Shown piece after piece: positions 21,442 to 30,954 of a stretch of 64,000 nucleotides of DNA. The translations under genes were made by a program, and so were the position numbers. The stretch lies in contig ML986579.1 of assembly GCA_010094045.1 (NCBI GenBank), forward strand, positions 499,015 to 563,014. Reading direction: 5' to 3'. A model generated the notes under the pieces. That model ran no database searches and was not told the DNA's origin. It worked only from the letters and a program-made list of their open reading frames with translations. How positions within the stretch are numbered: position 1 is the first letter of the stretch; the number at the start of each line of letters is the position of its first letter. Source of the stretch: Lojkania enalia (Eukaryota > Ascomycota > Dothideomycetes > Pleosporales).

Positions 21442-21848
21442 GCGCAATTAGGGCATCACCATCATACGATGGTGGCCTATGAAGACGACCGATCCAAGGT
21501 AAACGCTTTTCGGGGTGAACTGCACTGGAAGAATAGGTTTCCCGTGGTGGTCTGACACTGGCAAGCTTTTAGATACGGCCTTGACATCTGGTAGTGAGGG
21601 CAAGCTAGGCTAGCTCTCAATGTCTGCCCCGTATCAAGTCTCCTTTACGTGGACTGTATAATACGAAAAGCTACTGTGCAATCGTAGGACGACTAAAGAA
21701 TTTCTGGCTTGCGTTAGGGTATCCTAAGAAAAACACTTAGGGAGGCTTTAAAGAATATATCCATATGTCCATGTGAACTTTTCTAGAATACCAATAGATT
21801 GTAGAACGCTATCCATGTAGAACAATTGTTGGAGCTCACTCGCGACAA
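21442..21848. other. Convergent 3' intergenic region
   Basis: Lies between the stop codons of the cupin and the Rpc25 genes. No gene is seen; both 3' UTRs and terminators must lie here. Confidence 0.45.
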
Positions 21849-22748
21849 TCACGATTTCACATCGGCCATTTCTTCGTCAATCTCCTCGCCCTCCTCACCT
21901 TGCTCACCCCACCACAGCGTCGGTCCTAAACCAGCCTGTGCCATTGAACCCTACATGCTCATTAGCCTCCGCCCTCGTAGAGTAATTCCAGACCTACGAT
22001 AAGCCTCCACGCGGTTCCCCTCTCCTCGATAACGTTCCCCTCATCATCCTTCTGAACGATCCCTGGCTTTTGATCCGTCCACTCCTCCTGTTCCACCCTA
22101 AACAACGCAGGCTCTCCCTTGTCGAAAAAGAGCTCTGTACCTTCGGTGTTCCACACCCACACCTTCTCGGCTCTGGAGAAATGGCTGGTTTCGGGAAGAT
22201 GCTGATACGGAATAATGACCTCGCATGTGAAATCTAGATCGAGGATTATGCCTTCCTGGTTCGATTGCTTGATTCGACCCTGAATGATTTCCCCCCGGAA
22301 GGGACGGAAGACGACCATGCGAAACTCAACTAGAGGTCAATTAGAAGTGGATATCTAACGGACCTAGAAAGCTAATTTGTAGAAGTTCAAGAATGGTCGC
22401 TAAGCAGCAACGATGCGACGCAAAGAGAGCAAATGAAGGCGGAACTATTACGGTTGATTCGCAGATTAAAGGAGATGCGCCTACCGTTCACATTCACGAG
22501 CCCTGTCCCTTGACCAATGAGTCCTTCGGAGGCATTCAGGAGATCCCACATGGAGACGCATAGCCCAATGTTGTGTATTACTTTGTTGGCGTATTTTGCG
22601 TTGATGCTATCTTTGATTGCTTGAATACTGGGCCTCGCAAACTCTTGCGGTTTGATCTGTACCAAATCTTCGATCGTCGTCTGGCTCAAGTGAGTCGAGC
22701 GCACTACCAAAGCTCAGTTGGGGGGGGGGGAAGTACAAGAATGAACAT
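21849..22748 (-). CDS. RPC25: RNA polymerase III subunit Rpc25 (Rpb7-like)
   Basis: Four exons, 22748-22737 (12 nt), 22680-22485, 22329-21998 and 21950-21849, encode 213 residues, matching the yeast subunit (212). Known role: with Rpc17 it forms the Pol III stalk needed for initiation. Seen: N-terminal Rpb7 domain starting MFIL-TTIEDLVQIKPQEF, then VNVNVEFRMVVFRPFRGEII, where the second domain binds nucleic acid. The end is IGSMAQAGLGPTLWWGEQ with an acidic tail. The first exon encodes only Met-Phe-Ile-Leu; its intron begins GTACTT followed by a C11 run, and the acceptor GAGCCAG restores the family sequence exactly. The last intron splits WRLI from GSMAQ; the unspliced reading ends in LLYEGGG instead. 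Confidence 0.9.
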
Positions 22749-23078
22749 GTTTGCAAATTATGAGTGCTCATGCTCTTTCTTTTATGTTTGAACATGTATA
22801 GAGGGCTTTTCCTACCTGTGCATTTTGGGTAACAGTTGAAAAGTGATGGGGGCGATTGCGGGAGGCCAGAGTTCGTTATTGGTGCCTTTGTTGCACTAGA
22901 AATTCTTATCGATAAGGCAAATTATTTCCGAACTACGAGGTCCAACTTCATTCACGACACTCGGCAACAAATCCGGATTCACGCCTCAACTCCCGCCTGA
23001 TCTAAGCGCTATTAGTATCACAATAATGAAAATAGGCGTTCGATTGGATTGGGGACCCTAGTACTATTATCAGACATG
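22749..23078. other. Divergent promoter between RPC25 and the NUFIP1-like gene
   Basis: No gene. Short intergenic region serving both starts. Confidence 0.4.
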
Positions 23079-24902
23079 ACTTTCAAGTTTCCTCCGCCGC
23101 CGCCTCCACCCCCGAAAGCTACATCTTCCCCGAACGACGCGCCCGAATACGCATCAAGCCAACGAGGTAGAGGCAACAACATCAGGGGCGATATGGGACG
23201 GGGATGGGCCGGGAGAGGGCGTGGAAACAATAAAGGAGTCTCAAGAGACGGCCATGGGCACCGTAACGGCCGAACAGGCAGTGGCACACAATCTAATAAC
23301 AGCTTCAGAGGAGGACATGAATCCAGTGGGAGAGGAAGAGGCGGTTCCCATAATCAGATAGCAACTACGGGACATCCATCACTACCACAAATGTCTCATG
23401 AACAGACAGACGACAATTCACCTAGACAAACAGTGCCCACTGGAGCGTACGTAAATCCTCTCTTCGCAAACCCACTGCAATATGGAGCCCAGATGCATGC
23501 GCTGGCGAATCAGACGGTCCTTGCCCAAGCCATGGCATTCATGTCGACACAGGCCGGAATGCACTCCATGAACGCATTTGCAAACCACACAGCAAACGGA
23601 GTTGCATCACAATCTACGCAGCCTATGCCCATACGATATAGCCAGCAGTCTCCACAGCAGCGGCACGGCAATAAGAGGAAATGGAACGAACGCTCAGCGC
23701 CCAAGCACGTCTCTCAGCAATACCCACAGCCAAAAACCAAACCGCAGAAGGCGAAAGCGGCGCCACCTCCTGCAGTACCTAGCTTCGGTTTCGCATTGCC
23801 TTTGGCTTCCCCTCCAGGGCCGTCCTTGGGCTCAGCCTTATCGGCATCAGACTTATCCCCAGCGCAAAATAAGAGGACGCAAAAGAAACGCAAGATCAAC
23901 CTAGGTCTCACATCTCGTGGGAGAGAACAATCGGAAACGGCTAGTGAGGTTGAAGATGAGGCATTGTCCGATGAGGAAGCTGCCCTTGCATCCTCTCTTG
24001 CCACAACAGATATTGTGTTTGAATACCAGGGACAAACAATGTCGCTCCGAACCCCGGCAGAAATGGCAGCTTGGATAAAGGACAGAAAGAAGAATTTTCC
24101 TACGCAGAGGAGGATTGCGGAGAAGGAAAAAGAAGCCCAAACAAGGAGACAAAGAGAATTGGAATTTCTTCGGAAGCTCAAGCAGCGAGATGAGAAGGAC
24201 AAGTCGGACGCTAACCACGTCCGGCCGACGAACGAGAAACCATCCAGTGAAGTGCGACGAAAGTCCAAAGAAGAGCGCCAGAAAGAGCTTGACCAGTTGC
24301 GGAAGAAGTTGCATGAAAGCGTGCTAGCTAAAAAGTCCGCATCTGCTGAACCCGAGAAGGTCAAGATTACAGTCGAAACCAGGAAACTTAACGCGGTCGA
24401 TCTGGGCCTTGGGTACTCTAGCGATACCGATTCCGACTTCGATGAGAGCTCTATCCTATCAGAATCATCAGTGGTATCTAGCTCTGAAGAATCAACGGAG
24501 GAATCAGATTCAAACTCGGATGACGGTGACAGCGATTCAGCGCCAGAGGAACAATCTTCGAAAACAGCTCCCCCTGCAATTTTCCAACCACCCCCACCAC
24601 CGGTATCGACTCCTAATCTAGCACTGAAGCAGCAGAAGAAGTTTAGTGGGAGGTCGGTCTGCAAGCATTGGCAGGCGACTGGTAAATGTAGTTATGGTGT
24701 CAGGTGCAGAATGGCTCATCCACCAAGAGAGGAACCCAAACGAATGAGCTTGTGGCAAGTGGTATGCATGGAATCTTTCTTCTGTCACGCATGATGGCTG
24801 ACTATTGTACAGATGGTAGAGAAGGAGCTTCAACAGAAAGATGAACTAGCGCTCAAGGCTATCAGGTGGCTCGGCCAGAACGGTCATCTAGACCCCAAGT
24901 AG
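23079..24902 (+). CDS. NUFIP1-domain protein with CCCH zinc finger (snoRNP assembly)
   Basis: Exons 23079-24761 and 24813-24902 encode 590 residues; the 51-bp intron (GTATGC...GTACAG) joins WQV to MVEKELQQ in phase 0. Order: a poly-Pro start (FKFPPPPPPPP), an RGG-like Gly/Arg/Asn region (about 30-95), Gln-rich disorder, basic patches (NKRTQKKRKI), the NUFIP1 conserved core near 320-345 (RTPAEMAAWIKDRKKNFPT), charged helices, an acidic Ser/Asp/Glu stretch (about 450-500), and a CCCH finger at 528-547 (C-x8-C-x5-C-x3-H, reading VCKHWQATGKCSYGVRCRMAH). Known role of NUFIP1/Rsa1: platform bridging box C/D snoRNP proteins to the R2TP chaperone in the nucleus. The start at 23079 is chosen because it opens directly into the Pro-rich segment; a Met ten codons upstream is possible. 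Confidence 0.8.
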
Positions 24903-25976
24903 AGCGCAATACAGGTCTTCATAATATCATAGAGTAGTCTTGGGATATATGCCTAGATACTTCAAGGCAAGTGCATCCGGCATGTTCTTTTCCTGCGACT
25001 TTCATGCCTCTCCCCTTCGGCCCTGCTCACCGCCGTCGTGCGTTTACACCCCACAAAAATAAAAAAAAAATTTTTTCCAACATATTTGTTCCATAAATCA
25101 TACCGTGATAGATTGTGCCAAGATAAAGCAAAGCAAGAACCAATCCAGAAGGCGAGAATGGGAGGCCAAAAGCAACGCTGGCCCACGCGAATAAAGTTGA
25201 TTTAGTCATCAGAGCTTGCGAATTTCTATATTACAAGTGAAAGCTTAAATCTCTTCGTGTTCTGCACAAAGATTATCCTGCTGTGACTTTCAGAATGGCA
25301 CTATAGTGGCGCTTTCCATGTCTAGACTCCTATCGTTTACCTTTGCCGCTGACTAGGGGAGTGATTCCTTGCCATTCATACCGGCCTTGTAGCAAACGAA
25401 GCAACCTACGCCACGCGATCGCCGTCTAAAGTAGGTATGTGCGTGCTCAGAGTACGTAGCCTCAAACAATATTCATGTCCGGCCCATCCTTCGCAAGGGA
25501 TCTTAAACGTCCAATTTCCAGCGCGTGAATCACAATCTCGACTACAATGTCGTCCACTGGCATCTGCATTCTCATCGCTGGGCTCTTCACAGCCGTCACT
25601 GCAACTTCCGATAACAAAGCGACGACCCTCAAGACCGAGCTCACACTCGCCTGTCGAGGATAATTGTGGGTTCTATCAAAGGAATTGTCCATACTGGGTT
25701 CAACACATCCAACGGAAGTTACTAGCACATCTACCGCAACAGCGACTGCAAGATAAACCTAGACAAAGATCTGCAAAGGTTGGTCGAGGGATTGGATTGG
25801 GACATTGCACGCATCTACACTGCGAGGCGACCCCTGGATGGAGTGCCTCTGGGGATACTGGGCTCCCAATTTTCTGATTATATCATAAATCGTAGGCATA
25901 GAACTTGAATATATCAAATTTTCTATGTCTCTGTTAGGCCATTGTATACAATAAAAAACTACGTGCTCAATCCTCA
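24903..25976. other. Intergenic, with homopolymer tract and a secreted-peptide candidate
   Basis: Holds an A10T6 tract at 25061-25076 and the signal-peptide ORF described separately. No other supported gene. Confidence 0.4.
25547..25663 (+). pseudogene. Signal-peptide-bearing short ORF, probably a truncated secreted protein
   Basis: The ORF is 38 codons. The N-terminus MSSTGICILIAGLFTAVTA is a good signal peptide, followed by SDNKATTLKTELTLACRG and a stop. Downstream to about 25900 another frame remains open (INLDKDLQRLVEGLDWDIA), suggesting that a longer secreted protein once continued here through an intron or was broken by a frameshift. No donor/acceptor pair joining the two parts was convincing. 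Could also be chance. Confidence 0.3.
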
Positions 25977-26884
25977 CTATAACCAAGCATCAAACCATTG
26001 TACTGCCTGGAAAAAGGCCGACTCCTTCGCATATTTCTGCCTCGGAACGTTTAAATTGGGCCTTACTGCAAAGCCATGGGGAGCTCCGGAATATAAGTTC
26101 AGCTGATACGTCGCATTCTTGGTTTGCAAGATAGATTCCGCGGTGTGGCGACCAGTCGCATTAAATGCGCCATCCAATTCTGTATAGGTAGTTCGTTAGC
26201 AACGTATTCAGTCGCTCCTCATCGGAGGCCTTTCTGCGAAAGCGAAAGGTAGGAGTGATATTACCTCCTGCTGCAATTGTGATGGGGCCCGCAATGCCCT
26301 GAATCTCTGCCGTCTCCAAGCTACTCGGATGGGCAATGAATCCCACATCTAGGCCTTTGCCCTCGGCCAAAAACCTCGGCACGTACTTTCCACCAAAACA
26401 GTAACCTACACCTCCGATCCTCGTTGCCCCAAGTTCGTTGCGCATGTACGAAATTGTCGATGCGATGATGGAGTCGATCTCAGCTGTCGGATGCCGAGCG
26501 CGCCATTCAGTCAGATTGAGGCCGCCCTCTGGAGTTGTAACTGGGATTGCGTCGCCTTTGAAGAGATCAGGCATTATTACTAGATAGCCTGCCTTTGCTA
26601 TGGAGTCGGCGAGCAGCTTATTTTGCAGAAGTGGAACGCCGTAGATGTCCGTGACGTAGAGGACCGCATTGGCGGTGTTGTTCATTGGATACGAGTGGTA
26701 TATGTCAACTCCAAACTGTCAACAACTGCTCCATATTTATCAATGTATTGCAAGACTCACTTCCACCTACGTTCAGCAGCTCTCCAGCAGGGGTGCCATC
26801 ATGGATGACGGCCAAATCTGGACAAGATATCGCATCCGCAAGTATGCTGGCCAGGGCAACCAAACAGAATCGTGCAAACAGCAT
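25977..26884 (-). CDS. Secreted dienelactone hydrolase-family enzyme
   Basis: Exons 26884-26761, 26708-26265 and 26179-25977 encode 256 residues. The introns (GTGAGT...TTTGGAG, 52 bp; GTAATA...TATACAG, 85 bp) both join in phase 1. Residues 1-19 (MLFARFCLVALASILADA) form a signal peptide, so the enzyme probably enters the secretory pathway. The mature alpha/beta-hydrolase starts with CPDLAVIHDGTPAGELLNVGG, typical of fungal DLH-family proteins. Nucleophile Cys145 sits in GGVGYCFGGKY and catalytic His224 in GAPHGFAVR; the Asp is probably near 192 (GELDGAF). Known family reaction: hydrolysis of dienelactones in aromatic catabolism, but most fungal members have unknown ester or lactone substrates. 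N-x-T/S sites agree with secretion. Confidence 0.85.
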
Positions 26885-27812
26885 CTTTCTCTTACACGAT
26901 ATTCACAAGATACGATTGCGCAAATCTTCACGAAGACGAAAAGGTCCGACACGTCCAAAGATTAAAGGCAAGAGGTACCTAGCATTTATTTAGCTGCAGC
27001 TTACTTTGCAACTTACCGCATTTAGCAAGTGTAGATGTAAGGTAGATGATAATGCGTCATGTTAATTGCCGGCCGAAAGAGATCTACCACTCGGATGATG
27101 GGGCTTGGATAAACGCCAAGATAGATTTGCAGGGCCAAGATATACATATGGAGGACCCGCAGGATGGAAGATGTCAACGAGACTGCTCCTGGGATTGCGA
27201 TGAAGATGAGGGGAGACAAATTAGCGATGTGGAGTTTGCCCCTGCCATGTGGGAGGGGCTAAGGCGCCTACTGTGATTGGCTATATAGATAGTGCCTTCG
27301 TCCTAGAATGTATAGAAGATTAGGGGTAGCATCGTTCATAATGAAGTGACTGCGGAATTACCTACTTCTTCTTTCTTTCCGATTTTGGTTGTATATATCT
27401 TTGGCAGCACTTTTAGTTATATAGCTACCATCATCTGATATATGCGAATGGTCTAGATGTTTATCTTCCCGTGGTAAAACACTACTTCAATATGCGAACA
27501 ATACCTATCGTATTCCTCTTGCACCATGTGAGGAAGAAAAAACGATGGAAATGTGAGAAGTTTCGGAAGGTACCACTAGAAACTCATTTAACCAAAAAGC
27601 CTCCTGAAATACCCACCTAGATAGTTGGCCCCTGCGAAACCATAATCTCACATGACCCTAGCCTACGGGCAGCCACATGTTGCATTGTTTGCCTCGATAC
27701 ATGACACCCGTTAGTGCGGCCTTCCAAACTAAACGGCATCACACACAGTTCGCGGCTCCAGAAGTCTTCCAATTCGACCTGCGACACTTCATTGTGTCTA
27801 AAAGAGACGAAT
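26885..27812. other. Intergenic, no supported gene
   Basis: Includes the promoter of the hydrolase. A hydrophobic frame on the minus strand (27022-27219) lacks an ATG. The part after 27300 is AT-rich. Confidence 0.4.
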
Positions 27813-28199
27813 ATGGCGGTTCTCGATGCAATGGAGTCCTGCAGTGACTTGTTCCTCCAAATCTGCAGCCTGGTGTTCCATGTCGTGTTTCAAGTCATTT
27901 CGATATTCATAATCAGTCTGCTGCTGGTTGTGTGGGTGCCCGTCACCTGCCTCGTGAAAGTCTTCGAACTTACCGAAGACACCGCGCAGGGACTCCCCAA
28001 GGCAATAACGATACTAGGTTGTTTAGTGTGTCTAATACTAGGTAGAATAGCATTCAGAGAGATTGAACTCTGGCTGCTACGCAGAGACATGGCGATGCCA
28101 CGGAGAACGACAAATACCTTGATGTTTCACCACCGGCCGAGGGTCAATCGAGAGAAGGCGATTCAGATTGCAATGGACAAAAAGGTCACGGGAGACTAG
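27813..28199 (+). CDS. Orphan small membrane protein 1
   Basis: 128 residues from the first in-frame ATG; the frame is open upstream but without ATG. Two hydrophobic segments are seen, about 13-43 (VFHVVFQVISIFIISLLLVV) and about 62-79 (ITILGCLVCLILGRIAF), followed by a basic tail (ELWLLRRDMAMPRR) that would be cytosolic by the positive-inside rule. No family is recognised. It is first in a row of small membrane-protein ORFs in an AT-rich stretch, each with its own promoter-sized gap, so not an operon-like unit. Confidence 0.45.
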   Translation: MAVLDAMESCSDLFLQICSLVFHVVFQVISIFIISLLLVVWVPVTCLVKVFELTEDTAQGLPKAITILGCLVCLILGRIAFREIELWLLRRDMAMPRRTTNTLMFHHRPRVNREKAIQIAMDKKVTGD

Positions 28200-28368
28200 C
28201 TAGCCCTGGCGGTAGTCCTCAGGTTAGGCTAAGCTCGCTACCTCTCGTTATGGCCCCTGTTAAGTTATCGCTAATTGAGATGCATCTAGTCACCTCGCAC
28301 TATCTTCACTATACGCCAATACTAAGGATCGTTAGTGAATATAGGCGTTAGCACGAGATCTTTTGTGA

Positions 28369-28375
28369 TATAAAA
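28369..28375 (+). promoter_or_regulatory. TATA box of orphan membrane protein 2
   Basis: TATAAAA lies 77 bp upstream of the ATG at 28452, a usual distance in filamentous fungi. The intervening leader is rich in A and C, as expected. It supports the downstream ORF as a transcribed gene. Confidence 0.4.
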
Positions 28376-28451
28376 TGGCGACCTAGGCATTCGACCAATA
28401 CAAAATCAAACCCAACCATTCAACCCATCGCGCAATTGAAAAACAAAAAGT

Positions 28452-28823
28452 ATGTCAATCACAGAGAGTGAAGCCGGGAGATCTAGTAATGCCTATTCAC
28501 TGCATCAAGCCCATCCTTTGATTACGCGAGCACCCAAAATGGGATTCGTCTATCAAACTCTTGGTGCCGTCACTTTTTTCATCGGCTTGGTAACTGCGGT
28601 CTATTATATCGACTTGCTGGCCGCGGTCTTTGAATACTTAGCTTTAATTGGCGTCTTCATACTCTATCTCACAAAGACAGTGTCTTGGTACTTAAACGCA
28701 CGGGAAAAGCTCGCAATGCGTCGTTGGCTATATACTAGGCAGCATTATCAAAGGCCACAGATGACACGCGAAGCACCCAGTAGCCACATCGCTCGAGAAG
28801 CATTTGGAGAGATTGAAATTTAG
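28452..28823 (+). CDS. Orphan small membrane protein 2
   Basis: A 123-residue complete ORF preceded by a TATA box and a purine-rich start context (AAAAAGTATGT). A polar N-terminus (about 1-30) is followed by two hydrophobic segments, about 31-51 (GFVYQTLGAVTFFIGLVTAV) and about 55-76 (AAVFEYLALIGVFILYLT), and a basic tail (REKLAMRRWLYTRQHYQRP). Topology and the Leu-Ala-Met-Arg-Arg patch after the second span resemble the preceding orphan, hinting at common origin, but similarity is too weak to claim. No known family. Confidence 0.5.
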   Translation: MSITESEAGRSSNAYSLHQAHPLITRAPKMGFVYQTLGAVTFFIGLVTAVYYIDLLAAVFEYLALIGVFILYLTKTVSWYLNAREKLAMRRWLYTRQHYQRPQMTREAPSSHIAREAFGEIEI

Positions 28824-29475
28824 AAGTTCTATATTATAGGGTTACCTGGACCAAATGCCGGATATGAGATAGGAGTTAATAGGACATATCACTATTCAGA
28901 TGGGTGTGTTTTCATAGCGATCTCATGGGTTAGTCATCGCTGATGCTTAACAGAAGAATAACAATTACACTCTCATTGTCATGAAAGTGCGATGCAAAAT
29001 GGCGTGATGAGTGGATAACCTATTATGACTTCTGGAATCTTGGTGGTTTTCTTCGAGATTGGCATTTTTGCCAAAATTCTCAAAGGCTGATGGTCGACTT
29101 AAAAAGTGGGAGTGATTGAGAAGATGCGGGCGGCATGAGTCGCCCAAAGTTTTCTGAATTCTCACCTTTTTCTTGTACTGCGCAATCCGGATGTATTTGT
29201 CACCTGTCCAAACTATTTCTGCCGGGATAGTGGGGGCTCAGGCCTTGTTTGCCGACCGCGATTCCTTTAGATTAGGATTATAAGCAACAAACCAATTGTT
29301 AAAAAAAAAATCATGCCATGCGAAACCAATTCTTTCTCCTTCACATAATTTTCTAGATTATATGATGGCCACGGACAATTATTGCTTTCATAATTGCGTA
29401 TAAGCGGCCAAGTCTGCTCTGTCACTGATATCCATCTTTCTTCTGGTCTTATTGTTTCTACCGCGAGGGTACGTC
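28824..29475. other. Intergenic, AT-rich
   Basis: No gene seen. An A10 run lies near 29300-29310. Confidence 0.4.
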
Positions 29476-29847
29476 ATGGCTATTTTAGCCACTATCATGC
29501 ATGTGAACCGACATTTCTATATCGCATTTACTATAGATTCTATTCCATTTATAGCGGTGCGCGAATGGGTCGTCGTATTACTACTTACAATACTTTCTTC
29601 CTCATGTCACAAGGTACTTGCAGCGAGAGAAGGAAAGCTACTGTGCTCTCTTAGGCGGCTTTCTATATTTGTCCGGGTACTAGTGGGGGTTTTTCTAGTT
29701 CTTAAAATTGCGAAAAGCTACATTCTACAAGGTCTGCCAGAAGTGCAGTCGCACCTGCGGGAAATGCACGTTCGGAGCGTGGAAATCCAAGTACTATGCC
29801 AGGAGTGTAAACAAGAATTTTACAAAGATACATGGAAAGAAAGATAG
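29476..29847 (+). CDS. Orphan small membrane protein 3
   Basis: 123 residues from the first ATG. The frame is open 75 bp further upstream and already hydrophobic there (LSLISIFLLVLLFLPRG), so the true start may lie in an upstream exon. Hydrophobic segments: the N-terminal 1-10, about 28-45 (VREWVVVLLLTILSS) and about 65-84 (FVRVLVGVFLVLKIAKSYIL). The C-terminal tail is hydrophilic with two Cys (VLCQECKQEFYK). No known family. Confidence 0.35.
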   Translation: MAILATIMHVNRHFYIAFTIDSIPFIAVREWVVVLLLTILSSSCHKVLAAREGKLLCSLRRLSIFVRVLVGVFLVLKIAKSYILQGLPEVQSHLREMHVRSVEIQVLCQECKQEFYKDTWKER

Positions 29848-30708
29848 CAAGGCAGAAAGTATCAACTTTGGAATGCACTCGGGAAGGCATATCGAGTGTT
29901 GACCAAGTCGTTTAGCATTGTGTGAGTTATATCTAAATCAGATAGAATAAGTATTCTTAAGCCGGAGACATGTATACAATCTTTTGATAGTTTCAGATAA
30001 GGAAATTGTACGGAAACATATGGAACATTGTTGGAAATAGAAAGACAGGTTTTTCATGGGTTAAATATGTGTGCACTGTAGAGCTATGCCCCTAGGAGCA
30101 ACATATTTATTGTCCTACTTTCTCTGAAAAGAAGGAAGTGCATACATATCTTGTACATTATTGAAAGGTAATCATAGGTTCTATGAGCGCTGGATATTGC
30201 CTATTGATAGATAAGGGATGATCGGGTGTTGTCTGTCTTTACATACTTCTCCTACCCCTATTTACGATTTGTTGTTCGCTCTTCACTCGTTCTATTAACA
30301 TTGTATTTCATTTATGACCTGGTTTTTTTTAGAGATATTCAAGCATTGATATAAATTCATACATTAGAAGCTACATAAACTAGCTGAAGAACTATCTCTT
30401 TAGCGAATTATGTAGCAAAATAAGATTATAAACTTGATATTAGGATATCTGAGACCAAGGTGCATGTAGAAAAGAGATGAGTTTCTATCCGGCGATTCCG
30501 ACGAACTGCTATAAGCTCGATGTCAACTCGTAGAGAATTCATTCCATTTATAGCCTCGAAGTCTATGTCCGTACCAGCCATAGAATGCCGAATTTCCCAA
30601 ATACCCCCGATGATTCATCAGTAAAGCTACCCATGTGTTCTTTGCCGAGAATGTCAAATTCCCAGATTATCCTTTAGACCAGCTAAACCAGGACGTTCCA
30701 GCAACTCA
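29848..30708. other. Intergenic, AT-rich, no gene
   Basis: Strongly AT-rich with frequent stops on both strands; probably decayed non-coding DNA. Confidence 0.4.
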
Positions 30709-30954
30709 TTAATCTACACCGGAGTATTCCACGTTTCTCTCCTTAAAGCGTAAATACCTTTCCCGGGCAATCTTGAGGACACTAAACATCGCTATGGATG
30801 CTGAGGCAAGAAGATCCCATGTCAGATTGGTTTTGGCTGGGTTGTTTTTGATGAGGATTGCGAAAGCGAAGGTAATAAGTGCGTCAGAATATACGAGAAT
30901 TGCATAATCTATAACCCATCTTTTCTCCCTAATAACGTGATAAGTCCTCGGCAT
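30709..30954 (-). CDS. Orphan small membrane protein 4
   Basis: A complete 81-residue ORF on the minus strand. Two moderately hydrophobic segments (WVIDYAILVYSDALITFAFA, about 13-33, and LLASASIAMFSVLKIA, about 49-64) are followed by a basic end (RERYLRFKERNVEYSG). The VLKIA-basic end recalls the VLKIAKSY of orphan 3. Unknown function; support is the ATG start and the shared two-span plan. Confidence 0.35.
   Translation of the reverse strand: MPRTYHVIREKRWVIDYAILVYSDALITFAFAILIKNNPAKTNLTWDLLASASIAMFSVLKIARERYLRFKERNVEYSGVD

Noticed and set aside
23714..24664. 316-codon ORF on the minus strand
   Set aside because: Antisense to the NUFIP1/CCCH gene; its Ser/Leu-rich composition mirrors the Glu/Lys/Arg-rich sense protein.
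27022..27219. Hydrophobic 65-codon frame on the minus strand
   Set aside because: Begins with TTG and has no upstream ATG before a stop; hydrophobicity alone is not evidence of a gene.
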